Of a DNA stretch of 64,000 bases, positions 33,607 through 42,871 are shown one piece after another. The position numbers were made by a program, and so were the translations under genes. A model generated the notes under the pieces. It was not told the origin of the DNA, did not search any database, and saw only the letters and a program-made list of their open reading frames with translations. Where the stretch lies: contig JBJEJW010000067.1 in assembly GCA_051878315.1 (NCBI GenBank), positions 62,001 through 126,000 of the forward strand, written 5' to 3'. Source of the stretch: W0P28-013 sp051878315 (GTDB lineage Bacteria; Bacteroidota; Bacteroidia; Bacteroidales; Paludibacteraceae). Positions within the stretch are counted from its first letter, which is position 1, and the number at the start of each line of letters is the position of its first letter.

Positions 33607-36600
33607 TTAGTCATCAACTTGTTCGTCTTCGCGTTCCGATATGGTAAGCAGACGGCTTTCGATCATGCTTTCGATATCGTCGTCGGCGTGATAGTTGTTT
33701 TGCAGGCTCAACAGATATTGTTTTGCTTGGAAGTCGTCGCCCGTAGCGATATAGATGTCGGCCAACAGGACGAATGCGCGCGCCAACCAATATTGATGCG
33801 GTGTGTTTTTGTCGATGAAGTCCATAATTTCGTTTTCGGCACTTGTGTACTGACCGCTTTTGTAGAGTTGTTCGGCATAGAGATATTTAGCTTCGGCACC
33901 CATTTCGTGGCGCAGGTCTTGGCTGAGTTCTTGTAAATCGTCGTGCGCCAAAAGGGCTTCGTCGGTGCCAATGTACGATTTTGCGCGGCAGTAGCGTGCC
34001 TCGCGCACAATGGCGGCATCAGTGGCGGCATCGTCCAATAGATCGTTGGCGGCAAGTATGGTTTTGTTGTATAATTTCAGCGCGTAACTGCAACGCAATT
34101 CGCCTATGCGTGCTATGTTTTTATTCTCTTTGCTGTCGGCGGTTTCGCGCAGTTGCCCGAAGTAGTCGAGCGCTTGCGTGTAGTCCTGTTGTTCGTAAGT
34201 GATTTCGGCACACCGCATCAGTGCGTCTTCTTGATAGGGATTGCCGGTCAGTTGCGTGAGGTGTGCAAAATGTGTTAAAGCATTGTCTGTCAGACCCGTT
34301 TGATAAAAACTTTCGGCCAAATAGTATTCTGCGGCGATGCAGTTCATGGTTTGATTGTCGCAGTAGCTGGTCAGATAGTTTTTGAAACTTGTGGTGGCTT
34401 CCTTGTAGTCTTCGCGCATAAACAAGCGTTCGGCGGCTGCAAAATTCAGCGAGTCTTCCAACGATTTTTTGACGGTCGATATAGTGCTGCCGGCGATGGA
34501 TTCGCGGTATGCTAAATATTCGTTTATCTGGTTGTTGTCCACATAAATGGTCTGCATACTTTCGATGGCCACTTTGGCTTCTTCGCTACTTGGGTATTTG
34601 TTGACTACCTCTTTATATGCAGCGATGGCATTTTCGGTGTCGCCGTTGTTGGCGTAGAGCATACCTATTTCGAGGGCGGCTTTACGCGCCACGTTGGTTC
34701 TCGGGAATTGTGCCAATACTCGGTTGTATGCGGTGATGGCGTCGTTGTTTTGTTGTGTTAATACATACGTGCGTCCAATTTCGTACATGGCATCGTCGGC
34801 ATAGTCGGAGCGCGGATAGTTGCTCAATAGTTGTTCCAAAGCTTTGATTTTGTCGGTATATTGTTTGCGGATACCGAGTATCAATGCGTTCTGAAAAGCC
34901 GCGTAGTCGGCGTAACGTGGCGATTCGGCAACGGCTTGTTGGTAGTATTTGCCGGCGTTTTCGTAGTTGCGTGTGTAGAAATAGCAGTCGCCGGTGCGGC
35001 TGAGGGCATCGCAGTATATGCGGTTACCGTGATTTTTGTTGGCGGTCAGAAATTTCTGATACCATTCGATGGCTGCAGTAAAATTGTCTTCCTCGTAGTA
35101 ACTGTAAGCCAACGTGTAGTAGGTTTTTAGTAGTTCGTCGTTCGATTTTTTTTGTTTTTGTCCGAGAAAATCAGTCAAGTCTTTGCGTGCCTCGTCGTAG
35201 GCGCCAAGACGATAATTCGTTTCGCCGCGCCACAAATAGGTTTGCGCCGAATGTGAGTTTACGGTGTATTCGGCAAGCGATTGTGTGAAGAAATTGTGTG
35301 CTTCTTTATAATTTTTGGCTATAAACTCGGCTACACCCAACTGAAACAGCACATTTTCTTTGGCTGCTTTGATTTTTGGGTTGACGATTTTTATTTTTTT
35401 CAGCGATTCGTAGGCTGTTTTGTAATCTTTTTCGGCCATGTAGATGTCGGCCAAGTGGTTGTAGATGTCGTCGCGGTGTTTTGTGTTCGGGTAGTTTTGC
35501 AGGAATTGTTCGAATGCGTTAATCGATTCGCCGAATGGTGCAGCATCTTCGTACACGGCCAGCACATAGTTGTAGTCGGCTTCTTCGGTAATGGCGGGGT
35601 CGAAATTCTCTTTGGCGGCAGTCTGGAACGCCATGCGGGCTTTGGCTTTGTCGCCGTATTGCGCATAACTTAATCCGATGTGCAGATAGGCGTTTTGCGA
35701 CAAACTATCCGAAGTGGTCGTTACTTTTGACAATGCCGGCACTGCATCGCGATAGGCACCGTGCCGATAGCAGGCCATACCCAGCATATACATGTCGGCG
35801 CGTTGTACTTTTTGCCCGTTACGTTCGTATTTTTTCAGATAGTCGATGGCTTCGCTGTAATTGCCCTGATAGTAGGCCGATTCGCCGAGAATGCGGTAGG
35901 CCTCGGAGTTGTATTTGCTGTTTGGCCAGCGCGAAATGAGTGTTTTGCCGTATTCGCAGGCTTTGTCCGTATTGCCGGTGCGGTCGTATATTTGCAAAGC
36001 GTGATAGGCGGCCGGTTCGGCGTATGGCGAACTGAGCGATAATTCCAGAAAACCGTTGATGGCGCGGTTGTAGTTGCCTAAACAAAATTCGGTGTACGAG
36101 TAGTAGTATAGGGCATCTTTTTCATATTTTGTTTTTTTCCCGTTCAGCGTGGCGAACAGAATGCGTGCAGGCTCGTATTTTTTTAGTTGCAGATAGGCCA
36201 CGGCTTTGGTGTACAGATATTCCATGTTCTCGTCGCCATTCAAATGGTTGTTTTGTACTTGTTCGTACCATGTCAAGGCTTCTTCGTAGTTTTTTGCTTC
36301 GAAACAGCAACGGCCTATCATATAAGCCACATGTTCGCGCATGGGAGCAAACGGATAATTGTTCAAATAGTTTTTCAGCGTGGTGGTAGCATCCTTGCGT
36401 TTCAACTCGTAGGCGTTGCAGGCGATATAATATTGTGCGTCGGCATACAGGCCATTGTTTTTGTTGGCGGCAGTTGCACAAAATTGTTCAAATTTTTTGG
36501 TTGATGCACCAAATTTTCGTTGTTCGAAAAGTATGCGACCTTCATAAAACAGATGATCATCGTTGTTGCGTACAACTGTTTCTTGTGCCAACATATAACT

Positions 36601-36642
36601 GCACGAAACGAGCATTGCCAAACTAATGATTATTTTTTTCAT
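33607..36642 (-). CDS. Large tetratricopeptide-repeat protein, exported
   Basis: 1011 residues from ATG 36642, which begins a signal peptide (MKKIIISLAMLVSCSYMLAQ). The mature protein is almost wholly TPR-like helical repeats, for example YYIACNAYELKRKDATTTLKNY, AYYQGNYSEAIDYLKKYERN and AEYYLAESFYQTGLTDNALTHFAHL. It probably lies in the periplasm and serves as a protein-binding scaffold. The C-terminus is acidic (EREDEQVDD). It is longer than most TPR lipoproteins and has no lipobox. It heads a two-gene unit with the beta-barrel gene downstream. Confidence 0.85.
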   Translation of the reverse strand: MKKIIISLAMLVSCSYMLAQETVVRNNDDHLFYEGRILFEQRKFGASTKKFEQFCATAANKNNGLYADAQYYIACNAYELKRKDATTTLKNYLNNYPFAPMREHVAYMIGRCCFEAKNYEEALTWYEQVQNNHLNGDENMEYLYTKAVAYLQLKKYEPARILFATLNGKKTKYEKDALYYYSYTEFCLGNYNRAINGFLELSLSSPYAEPAAYHALQIYDRTGNTDKACEYGKTLISRWPNSKYNSEAYRILGESAYYQGNYSEAIDYLKKYERNGQKVQRADMYMLGMACYRHGAYRDAVPALSKVTTTSDSLSQNAYLHIGLSYAQYGDKAKARMAFQTAAKENFDPAITEEADYNYVLAVYEDAAPFGESINAFEQFLQNYPNTKHRDDIYNHLADIYMAEKDYKTAYESLKKIKIVNPKIKAAKENVLFQLGVAEFIAKNYKEAHNFFTQSLAEYTVNSHSAQTYLWRGETNYRLGAYDEARKDLTDFLGQKQKKSNDELLKTYYTLAYSYYEEDNFTAAIEWYQKFLTANKNHGNRIYCDALSRTGDCYFYTRNYENAGKYYQQAVAESPRYADYAAFQNALILGIRKQYTDKIKALEQLLSNYPRSDYADDAMYEIGRTYVLTQQNNDAITAYNRVLAQFPRTNVARKAALEIGMLYANNGDTENAIAAYKEVVNKYPSSEEAKVAIESMQTIYVDNNQINEYLAYRESIAGSTISTVKKSLEDSLNFAAAERLFMREDYKEATTSFKNYLTSYCDNQTMNCIAAEYYLAESFYQTGLTDNALTHFAHLTQLTGNPYQEDALMRCAEITYEQQDYTQALDYFGQLRETADSKENKNIARIGELRCSYALKLYNKTILAANDLLDDAATDAAIVREARYCRAKSYIGTDEALLAHDDLQELSQDLRHEMGAEAKYLYAEQLYKSGQYTSAENEIMDFIDKNTPHQYWLARAFVLLADIYIATGDDFQAKQYLLSLQNNYHADDDIESMIESRLLTISEREDEQVDD

Positions 36643-36746
36643 AATGGATTTGTTGTGGTGGTGATATGTAAATGTTTGGTAATCAGTGTTCGATGCCGTA
36701 ACTAATGATACTTGATATGTAGTTGCGGGTTTACCGATATAATTTG

Positions 36747-36777
36747 CAAAATTACGATTTTCTTTTTGAAAAACAAA
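36747..36777 (-). promoter_or_regulatory. Promoter of the TPR gene
   Basis: Minus strand: TTTG (36777-36774), 19 bases, TAATTTTG (36754-36747), full consensus. Predicted start near 36740, so a leader of about 98 bases. Between this and the divergent promoter at 36962 nothing else was recognised. Confidence 0.65.
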
Positions 36778-36961
36778 CATTTTGAACAACTTTTTTGAAG
36801 TCGGACTGCAAAAAGTTGCTCGATTTGTGTCGTTTTTTGTGTTGCTGGTCGGTTGTTGTTGTCCAAATTGAAGATTTTGTGCCGGTGCCGAGTGTACAAA
36901 AAAGATGGTTGTAGTTGCTGTCGCTTATTTCGATATGTTGTGTGGCGAATGTATCCGAAAA

Positions 36962-36993
36962 TTTGCAACAATCAAAAAAATGGCGTATATTTG
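36962..36993 (+). promoter_or_regulatory. Promoter of the peptidyl-prolyl isomerase gene
   Basis: TTTG (36962-36965), 20 bases, TATATTTG (36986-36993). Predicted start near 37000, about 20 bases before the ATG at 37019, which supports that start over the longer open frame beginning at 36905. Confidence 0.7.
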
Positions 36994-37018
36994 CAGATTA
37001 TTATTAAAAGTCGGGAAA

Positions 37019-37720
37019 ATGAAGTGTAGAAGAACTTATTGTTTGCTGTTGTGTTTGTCGTTGTTGGCAGCGACAGTCTTTGCCGAGCAGCCGGCGAAAC
37101 CTAAATTGATAGAGTTCACCACGACGTTGGGGCGCATAAAGGTGCAGTTGTACGACGACACGCCACAGCACCGCGATAATTTTGTGAAACTTGTCAACGA
37201 GGGTTTTTACGATGGGGTGTTGTTCCATCGCGTGATAAAAAATTTTATGGCGCAGGCAGGCGACCCGAAATCGCGTGATTGCGACTCGACAGCGCGGCTT
37301 GGCTCCGGCGGTTTGGACTATACAATTCCGGCCGAAATCGTATATCCGCAGCACTACCACAAGCGTGGAGCGTTGGCGGCAGCTCGTTTGGGCGATGTGG
37401 TCAATCCTGAACGTGCATCGTCGGCGTGCCAATTCTATTTGGTGCAAGGCAAAAAATATAACGAACAAGAACTGAACGAAATAGAACATCGCATCAACAT
37501 GGTGTTGCGTACCACGCAACCATTCAAATTCACCGAAGCGCAACGCTTGCAATACGGCATGTTTGGGGGTACACCGCATCTCGACGGGCAATATACCGTT
37601 TTTGGCGAAATAGTCGAAGGTTTTGATGTGCTCGATAAAATTTGTGCCGTAGAAACCGGGCAGGCCGACCGACCTATTGCAGATGTGCGTATCATCAAGG
37701 CGCGTGTTGTGCGTCGATAA
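37019..37720 (+). CDS. Exported cyclophilin-type peptidyl-prolyl isomerase
   Basis: 233 residues. Signal peptide MKCRRTYCLLLCLSLLAATV with cleavage after FA. The cyclophilin domain follows: IEFTTTLGRIKVQLYDDTP, GVLFHRVIKNFMAQAGDP (with Arg of the FHRV motif), SSACQFYLVQG and a C-terminal YTVFGEIVEGFDVLDKI. It catalyses proline isomerisation during folding in the periplasm. A segment of about 35 residues between QFYLV and the FGE motif (residues 148-185) is an insert relative to the minimal domain, common in Bacteroidota. Confidence 0.93.
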   Translation: MKCRRTYCLLLCLSLLAATVFAEQPAKPKLIEFTTTLGRIKVQLYDDTPQHRDNFVKLVNEGFYDGVLFHRVIKNFMAQAGDPKSRDCDSTARLGSGGLDYTIPAEIVYPQHYHKRGALAAARLGDVVNPERASSACQFYLVQGKKYNEQELNEIEHRINMVLRTTQPFKFTEAQRLQYGMFGGTPHLDGQYTVFGEIVEGFDVLDKICAVETGQADRPIADVRIIKARVVRR

Positions 37721-37761
37721 GTGATTGAAAATTAGTTTTTTATACAATATAAAGAATAGAT

Positions 37762-38424
37762 ATGTTAGTCGATTACAAAAATGTAGACATTTATCAGGAA
37801 GAGATGCCTGTGCTGTGTGGCGTCGATTTTGCGGTCGAACGCGGCGAGTTTATCTATCTATTGGGTAAAGTGGGCAGCGGTAAAAGTACGCTTATCAAGT
37901 CGTTGTATGCCGAAGTGCCTATCAAACGCGGCGAAGCGCGTATTTTCGATTACGATTTGACACGCTTGAAACGGCGTGATGTACCGAATTTGCGTCGCAA
38001 GATTGGCATCGTTTTCCAGGATTTTCAGTTGTTGAGCGACCGTAGCGTAAACGAAAACTTGGAATTTGTGTTGCGTGCCACCGGTTGGAAAGACAAACGC
38101 AAAATAGCCGAACAGATTGATTTGGTATTGTCGGTTGTAGGTATGTCCAAAAAAGGGTACAAACGTCCGCATCAGTTGTCGGGAGGCGAGCAGCAACGTG
38201 TGGTTATAGCGCGTGCGTTGCTTAATTCGCCCGAAGTGATTGTGGCCGATGAGCCGTCAGGCAACCTCGACCCTGAAACGGCTAACGAAATTTTTTCGTT
38301 GTTGTACGAGATTTCGCGTGGCGGCACATGTGTCATTGTGGCTACGCACAATCATTCGTTTTTGAATGTTTATCCCGGTCGCATCTTTGTTTGTGAGGAC
38401 GAACGCCTGACGGAGAAACAGTAA
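37762..38424 (+). CDS. ftsE: FtsE, cell division ABC ATPase
   Basis: 220 residues. Walker A GKVGSGKST (35-43), Q-loop, signature LSGGEQQRV, Walker B VIVADEPSGNLDPET, H-loop HNHSF. FtsE pairs with the permease FtsX to activate septal murein hydrolases. The N-terminal peptide and the lack of any large insert fit FtsE rather than LolD. No ftsX is adjacent here, so the partner must be elsewhere. It follows the isomerase gene by 41 bases. Confidence 0.9.
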   Translation: MLVDYKNVDIYQEEMPVLCGVDFAVERGEFIYLLGKVGSGKSTLIKSLYAEVPIKRGEARIFDYDLTRLKRRDVPNLRRKIGIVFQDFQLLSDRSVNENLEFVLRATGWKDKRKIAEQIDLVLSVVGMSKKGYKRPHQLSGGEQQRVVIARALLNSPEVIVADEPSGNLDPETANEIFSLLYEISRGGTCVIVATHNHSFLNVYPGRIFVCEDERLTEKQ

Positions 38425-38907
38425 CCGCGCTGTGAATGTTAACAATTTGATTGTTAACCAATAATAAGTGATAAAGACAAAATAAGTAATCTAAAATATA
38501 AATGATAGCGTTTGCTATTTGTTCGAGAAACTCTGAAACATAGGAAATTTCAAAAGTTGAAACCAAGAACAGATTGTGAATGTCCATAATATGGGCATTC
38601 TTGTCTGTATCAACCGGTTTCTTACGACCGCAGAGTTTGGGCAAGTTTGTCCATTCTTTGTGTTTGTAGGGAATGAATTGCTAAACGCATACAGACAATG
38701 TATGGCAAAATTGGTTAAACAGCACGGGCAGGTATATACGCCTATTATTTATTTTTATTAGTTAAGATTATGCTTGATTTTGGGAAATATATATGGTGTT
38801 TCCATCCTCAAAAGCATGTTATGGCATTTGTTTCTACTATAATATATAATGATTACGAGGCATTTACTCAGAAGGTAGTGCATTTTTGTAATAAATCTTT
38901 TCCCCGC
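38425..38907. other. AT-rich intergenic stretch with no convincing gene
   Basis: About 480 bases between ftsE (+) and the convergent gene ending at 38908. A perfect inverted repeat GTTAACAA (38438-38445) / TTGTTAAC (38451-38458) follows ftsE by 13 bases and could be a weak terminator, though no T-run follows. Short frames occur on both strands (e.g. 38770-38916, 48 residues, and a minus-strand frame 38460-38680), but neither has a recognisable family or start context. Base composition is clearly lower in GC than its surroundings, so this may be decayed DNA. Confidence 0.35.
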
Positions 38908-39585
38908 TCAATATAGTGTCGTGGTGAAGCCGAAGTTGACGCCCAAACAGCCGTCGGTGCGCAAGGTGGGACTGAAAGGCGTCGGTTGCAGTTGTTGGGT
39001 GTAGCCTGCCGACAAAAATAAAGCAAAGGTCTTGAAAAGATAGTATTCAAAATAGGCCGAAAGACGCAGTGCGGGCGTAATACACATACGGTCTTCCAAG
39101 TCGTAGAGTGGCTCGGAGGGATTCTTAGGATTGATTAAACTGCTGGTACTCACACTGTTATATTCGCATATAGACACTCCGACTTGTAGCAATGTTGCAA
39201 TACAGAAATTTTTGCACACGGCAAATCGGTAACCCGGTCCGATGATGACATCGGAAAAATGCGCTTTGCCTTTGGTCAGGTTGCTGCCGATGGGCAGTTG
39301 CTCGCTGTAGCCGAGCGCACGGTCGTTGTATATCAGACAGTAGTAGAGTCCTTTGGCTTGATTGTGTCGCCATTCGAGCGCTACTTTCAGCGTGTAGCCG
39401 GGTTTCAGCATACCCGAGGGACAATACGATACGCCGATTTCGCACGGAATGTATAGTCGCGAGAAAAAGCGCGCAAATCCCGATTGTTCGCTCAGACTAT
39501 CTTTGGCTGCCGGCGTGGCATCGTCGGCAATGACCGTGGCACAGCATAGCAGCAATATGCCGATCAGTACGTAGTGTTTCGTCAT
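38908..39585 (-). CDS. Exported beta-barrel-like protein, unknown function
   Basis: 225 residues, signal peptide MTKHYVLIGILLLCCATVIA. Mature sequence shows alternating strands and a C-terminal aromatic end (DGCLGVNFGFTTTLY), a barrel-type ending. Not assigned to a known family. It begins 4 bases after apbE and is clearly co-transcribed with it, so it may be one of the surface or envelope partners of that unit. Confidence 0.7.
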   Translation of the reverse strand: MTKHYVLIGILLLCCATVIADDATPAAKDSLSEQSGFARFFSRLYIPCEIGVSYCPSGMLKPGYTLKVALEWRHNQAKGLYYCLIYNDRALGYSEQLPIGSNLTKGKAHFSDVIIGPGYRFAVCKNFCIATLLQVGVSICEYNSVSTSSLINPKNPSEPLYDLEDRMCITPALRLSAYFEYYLFKTFALFLSAGYTQQLQPTPFSPTLRTDGCLGVNFGFTTTLY

Positions 39586-39589
39586 AATC

Positions 39590-40597
39590 TTATTGTTTTA
39601 TAGGGAAATTGTCGGTCCATATTTCGCCGAATGTGTCGTTGTCGGCATAGATGAAATAACCGGCTAAACCGTATTGCCGACAGAAATTCAGACTGCTGTC
39701 GAGTCCCATTACCATGCAGGCGGTGGCGCAGGCGTCGGCTGTCATGCAGTCGTTGGCTACGATGGTGGCGCTCAGTAACGAGTGCTGTACGGGATAGCCG
39801 CTCAATGGATCGATGGTGTGGGCTAATTTTTTGCCGTTTTCCACATAGAAATTGCGGTAATTGCCCGATGTGGCCATGCCTCCGCGGGTGAGTATGGCTA
39901 CTTGTTGTATTTCGTTCGTTACCGACAGACTATCTTCCACCGGTTTGTTGATGCCGATGCGCCATGCCTCGTTTTTGGCGTTATGGCCGTTGACTGCTAC
40001 TTCGCCACCAATTTCTACAAGGTAATTTTCGATATTATGTTTGGTCAGGGTTTCGGCTACAACATCGCATGCAAAGCCTTTGGCAATGGCGCTTGCGTCG
40101 AGCATCATGTCGGGGTCGCTTTTGATGATTTTGCCGTTGTCGAGTGTTACTTTGCGGTAGCCGATTAAACGGAAAGCCGAGTCGAGACGGTCGGGCGTTA
40201 CGAGGCTGCGTTTGTCGAAACCGAATCCCCACAAATTGACGAGCGGTGCGACGGTGATGTCGAATGCGCCATGGGTTGCCTCCGATATTTCGCGACTTTT
40301 GTTGAATACTTGTATGAATAAAGTGTCAAGCACGACGGTGGTGTCGTTGCGGTTGACAGCGGTGATAGTCGATTTTTTGTTGAACATCGATAGCGAATTG
40401 TCCACACGGCGCAGGGCGGCATGTATGTCGGCAGTGAGTGGCGTGTCGGCTTCGTAAGTGATGTGATAGGTGGTGCCGAAAACATAGCCGGCATCGGTGT
40501 AGAATTGTTTTTGGGCGGGCTTGTCTTCGATGATGAAGATAGCCAACAATGCGATGCAAATGAGCAGCAAAGCTACATATTTTTTCCAAGTATCCAT
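39590..40597 (-). CDS. FAD:protein FMN transferase (ApbE family)
   Basis: 335 residues. Attaches FMN to Thr residues of flavoproteins such as NqrC/RnfG, in the periplasm. N-terminal membrane segment (YVALLLICIALLAIFII) and no good lipobox. Motifs: GTTYHITYE, NSLSMFNKKST, WGFGFDKR, DASAIAKGFACDVV, NYLVEIGGEVAVNG, HTIDPLSGYPV and the Mg-site region ADACATACMVMG. Start ATG 40597 is supported by the promoter 23 bases upstream; the longer frame from 40630 would include it. Confidence 0.93.
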   Translation of the reverse strand: MDTWKKYVALLLICIALLAIFIIEDKPAQKQFYTDAGYVFGTTYHITYEADTPLTADIHAALRRVDNSLSMFNKKSTITAVNRNDTTVVLDTLFIQVFNKSREISEATHGAFDITVAPLVNLWGFGFDKRSLVTPDRLDSAFRLIGYRKVTLDNGKIIKSDPDMMLDASAIAKGFACDVVAETLTKHNIENYLVEIGGEVAVNGHNAKNEAWRIGINKPVEDSLSVTNEIQQVAILTRGGMATSGNYRNFYVENGKKLAHTIDPLSGYPVQHSLLSATIVANDCMTADACATACMVMGLDSSLNFCRQYGLAGYFIYADNDTFGEIWTDNFPIKQ

Positions 40598-40619
40598 AGA
40601 TGTGATGCGAAAATTTCTG

Positions 40620-40650
40620 CAAAAGTACAAAATAAATGTTATTTACCAAA
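40620..40650 (-). promoter_or_regulatory. Promoter of the apbE unit
   Basis: Minus strand: TTTG (40650-40647), 19 bases, TACTTTTG (40627-40620), full consensus. Transcription start near 40613, 16 bases before the ATG at 40597. Confidence 0.7.
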
Positions 40651-40669
40651 CAGATATTGGAGCAAAAGG

Positions 40670-40700
40670 TTGACTTTTTGACGGAATTTGTGTACCTTTG
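40670..40700 (+). promoter_or_regulatory. Promoter of recR
   Basis: TTG (40670-40672), 20 bases, TACCTTTG (40693-40700). It places transcription start near 40707 and excludes the ATG at 40636 as a start for recR. Confidence 0.65.
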
Positions 40701-40716
40701 TGGCCTATTTTATACG

Positions 40717-41346
40717 ATGTCGATGCAGCAAACATATCCGTCGGAATTGTTGGAGCGTGCGGTTTGTGCGCTCGGCAAACTGCCTGCTATCGGGCGTAAA
40801 AGCGCATTGCGATTGGCGTTACATCTGCTGAAACAGGACGAAACCGAAGTGCGCGAATTGGCCGAATCACTTATGCAGTTGCGTACCGAGATAAAACATT
40901 GTGTCGTGTGTCACAATATATCCGATACCGATGTGTGTCGCATTTGCAGCGATAACTCGCGTAAAGGCGAACAGATTTGCGTGGTCGAAAATGTGCACGA
41001 TGTGATGGCTATCGAAAATACGCAGCAGTTCAACGGCTTGTACCATGTGTTGGGCGGCATCATTTCGCCGATGAATGGCATCGGGCCGGCCGATTTGGAG
41101 ATTGCATCGTTGATCGAACGCGTGAAACAAGGCGGCGTGGAAGAGGTTATCCTCGCTCTCAGTCCGAATATGGAGGGCGATACGACGGCATTTTATATTT
41201 TTCGGAAATTGGCCGATTATGACGTGAAAATCACGGCGATAGCGCGTGGAGTGGCCGTGGGCGACGAACTCGAATTTGCCGACGAAATAACGCTTGGGCG
41301 TTCGATTCGCAATCGTGTGGCTTTTGATACATTAAAACAACATTGA
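40717..41346 (+). CDS. recR: Recombination mediator RecR
   Basis: 209 residues. RecR forms rings that help RecFO load RecA on gapped DNA. Helix-hairpin-helix LGKLPAIGRKSALRLALHLL, a zinc finger with four Cys (CVVCHNISDTDVCRIC), a Toprim domain (ICVVENVHDVMAIENT) and the C-terminal Walker-like stretch ITLGRSIRNR. Start ATG 40717 (MSMQQTYPSELLERAV) is favoured over the upstream in-frame ATG by the promoter location. Followed by a small membrane-protein gene after 7 bases. Confidence 0.95.
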   Translation: MSMQQTYPSELLERAVCALGKLPAIGRKSALRLALHLLKQDETEVRELAESLMQLRTEIKHCVVCHNISDTDVCRICSDNSRKGEQICVVENVHDVMAIENTQQFNGLYHVLGGIISPMNGIGPADLEIASLIERVKQGGVEEVILALSPNMEGDTTAFYIFRKLADYDVKITAIARGVAVGDELEFADEITLGRSIRNRVAFDTLKQH

Positions 41347-41353
41347 AAACAGC

Positions 41354-41830
41354 ATGGAAAAATTACGCAAAACATTGATTCTGTGGTATTACGGTGCTTT
41401 TGTCTTGGCCGTGTTTGCCGCTACATTGGGCTATTTTTGTGTTACGCGACAATGGTTCGTCGTAGCACCGAAAACGCAAGCCAACACGATGATTTACACG
41501 TTTGTAATTCTCTATGTAATCGTAACTACACCACTGATACTCAAATGGTTCAGTCGTGTGGTCGAACGCTTGCGCGCCGTACCCGATGTGGCCGACAAAT
41601 ACCGTCGCTATGGACGTGTAGCCAAAGTGCGCTTGGTCGTGGTAATGTTGGGATTGTTGGCTTCGCTGTTCTTTTACTATGTGTTGTGCGAACAGTCGTT
41701 GTTGTGGTTGGCCGGCATATCGGCTATCGCACTCTATTTTTGCAAACCGACACGCGCCAAAGTCGAACAAGATTTGTCAGATGAACAAAATCAAAACATT
41801 GAAAATCAATCTGTTTTAACTGATAATTGA
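41354..41830 (+). CDS. Small membrane protein of unknown function
   Basis: 158 residues with about four membrane segments (13-29, 45-64, 97-113, 115-129) and a charged C-terminal tail (KVEQDLSDEQNQNIENQSV). No family recognised. It starts 7 bases after recR and is followed by a HAD-like gene after 10 bases, so it is in a recR operon. Common in Bacteroidales as a conserved hypothetical next to recR. Confidence 0.7.
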   Translation: MEKLRKTLILWYYGAFVLAVFAATLGYFCVTRQWFVVAPKTQANTMIYTFVILYVIVTTPLILKWFSRVVERLRAVPDVADKYRRYGRVAKVRLVVVMLGLLASLFFYYVLCEQSLLWLAGISAIALYFCKPTRAKVEQDLSDEQNQNIENQSVLTDN

Positions 41831-41840
41831 AACTATCGAT

Positions 41841-42260
41841 ATGACTATAGCAGTAGATTTTGACGGTACCATAGTGGAACATGCTTATCCGAAAATCGGT
41901 AAGCCGATTCCTTTTGCATTCGACGTGCTGAAACGTCTGCAAACAGAGTGTCAGTGTAATTTGATATTGTGGAGCGTGCGCGAGGGAGCGTTGCTCGACG
42001 AGGCGGTAGAGTTTTGCCGTAAAAACGGTTTGGAATTTTATGCTGTCAATGCCAATTATCCCGAGGAAAAACGTGACGATATGCAATCGCGCAAAGTGGT
42101 GGCCGATCTCTATATCGATGATCGCGGTTTAGGTACATTGCCCGATTGGGGTGTCATTTATCGCATGGTCAAATTTGGCGAAACGCTCGACGAGGCATTG
42201 CAGGGCACCAACGACCACGAACCCAAAAAACGCAAAGGACTTTTGTCCCGCCTTTTTTAA
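41841..42260 (+). CDS. HAD-like phosphatase, BT0820-type
   Basis: 139 residues. N-terminal motif AVDFDGTIVEHAYP gives the nucleophile Asp-x-Asp of the haloacid-dehalogenase family; NLILWSVREGALLDEAVEF contains the second motif Ser/Trp segment, and DLYIDDRG (Asp-Asp) the metal-binding motif IV. A small compact HAD without a large cap domain. Substrate unknown. It lies in the recR gene group, followed by the DUF4293 gene after 35 bases. Confidence 0.8.
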   Translation: MTIAVDFDGTIVEHAYPKIGKPIPFAFDVLKRLQTECQCNLILWSVREGALLDEAVEFCRKNGLEFYAVNANYPEEKRDDMQSRKVVADLYIDDRGLGTLPDWGVIYRMVKFGETLDEALQGTNDHEPKKRKGLLSRLF

Positions 42261-42295
42261 TCTGAAAATAGTGCAAACCTTATAATTTTTGAATT

Positions 42296-42757
42296 ATGTT
42301 ACAACGCATACAAACCATTTATTTGATGATTGTAACCATGTTGGCGGCGTTGACTTGCGCATTGCCCGTGGTGAATTTCGACAACGACTTGTGGCAATTG
42401 CAATTATCGGCTTGGCAACTACAGTCGATGTCGGGGCAACCGACTGCGCTGACGGCGCATTTTTGGGGCTTGTTTGCCATCTCCGTGCTGATTCCCATTG
42501 TGGCGTTTACTACCATATGGTTTTATCGCAAACGTATGTTGCAAATACGTCTTTGCATACTGAACATGCTTTTTATGTTGGGCTATTATGCTGTTTTGGG
42601 CGTGTGCATTTGGCAAGTAGTCAATAAATTCGATGTGTCGTTTGTGCTGCAGTTGTCAGCCGTGTTCCCATTGGTTAATATCATTTTGACATGGCTTGCC
42701 TTGCGCGGTATAGGTAAGGATGAAGCCAAGGTGCGTGCTGCCGACCGTTTGCGTTGA
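42296..42757 (+). CDS. DUF4293 family membrane protein
   Basis: 153 residues; the N-terminus MLQRIQTIYLMIVTMLAAL is typical of DUF4293. Four membrane segments are visible (7-26, 57-77, 84-104, 112-134), with a basic short tail. The family is found in Bacteroidota and has no known function. It is the last gene of the recR unit and ends 19 bases before a strong convergent terminator. Confidence 0.85.
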   Translation: MLQRIQTIYLMIVTMLAALTCALPVVNFDNDLWQLQLSAWQLQSMSGQPTALTAHFWGLFAISVLIPIVAFTTIWFYRKRMLQIRLCILNMLFMLGYYAVLGVCIWQVVNKFDVSFVLQLSAVFPLVNIILTWLALRGIGKDEAKVRAADRLR

Positions 42758-42776
42758 GACCTACATTGATATGTAT

Positions 42777-42817
42777 AAAAATGCTAATTTCCTCGTTGTG
42801 AGTGAATTAGCATTTTT
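42777..42817. terminator. Convergent terminator between DUF4293 gene and rfbC
   Basis: A 13-base perfect stem, AAAAATGCTAATT (42777-42789) with AATTAGCATTTTT (42805-42817), followed by more T on the plus strand and preceded by A on the other. Works in both directions for the two convergent genes. Confidence 0.85.
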
Positions 42818-42871
42818 TTTGTTGATTATATGTGTTGCTGCAATGTGTCGTTGCTTCGATGCTGCGATAGC

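Noticed and set aside
38576..38761. A 61-residue plus-strand frame after ftsE
   Set aside because: No start context, no family resemblance, in an AT-rich decayed-looking strip; left as unexplained sequence.
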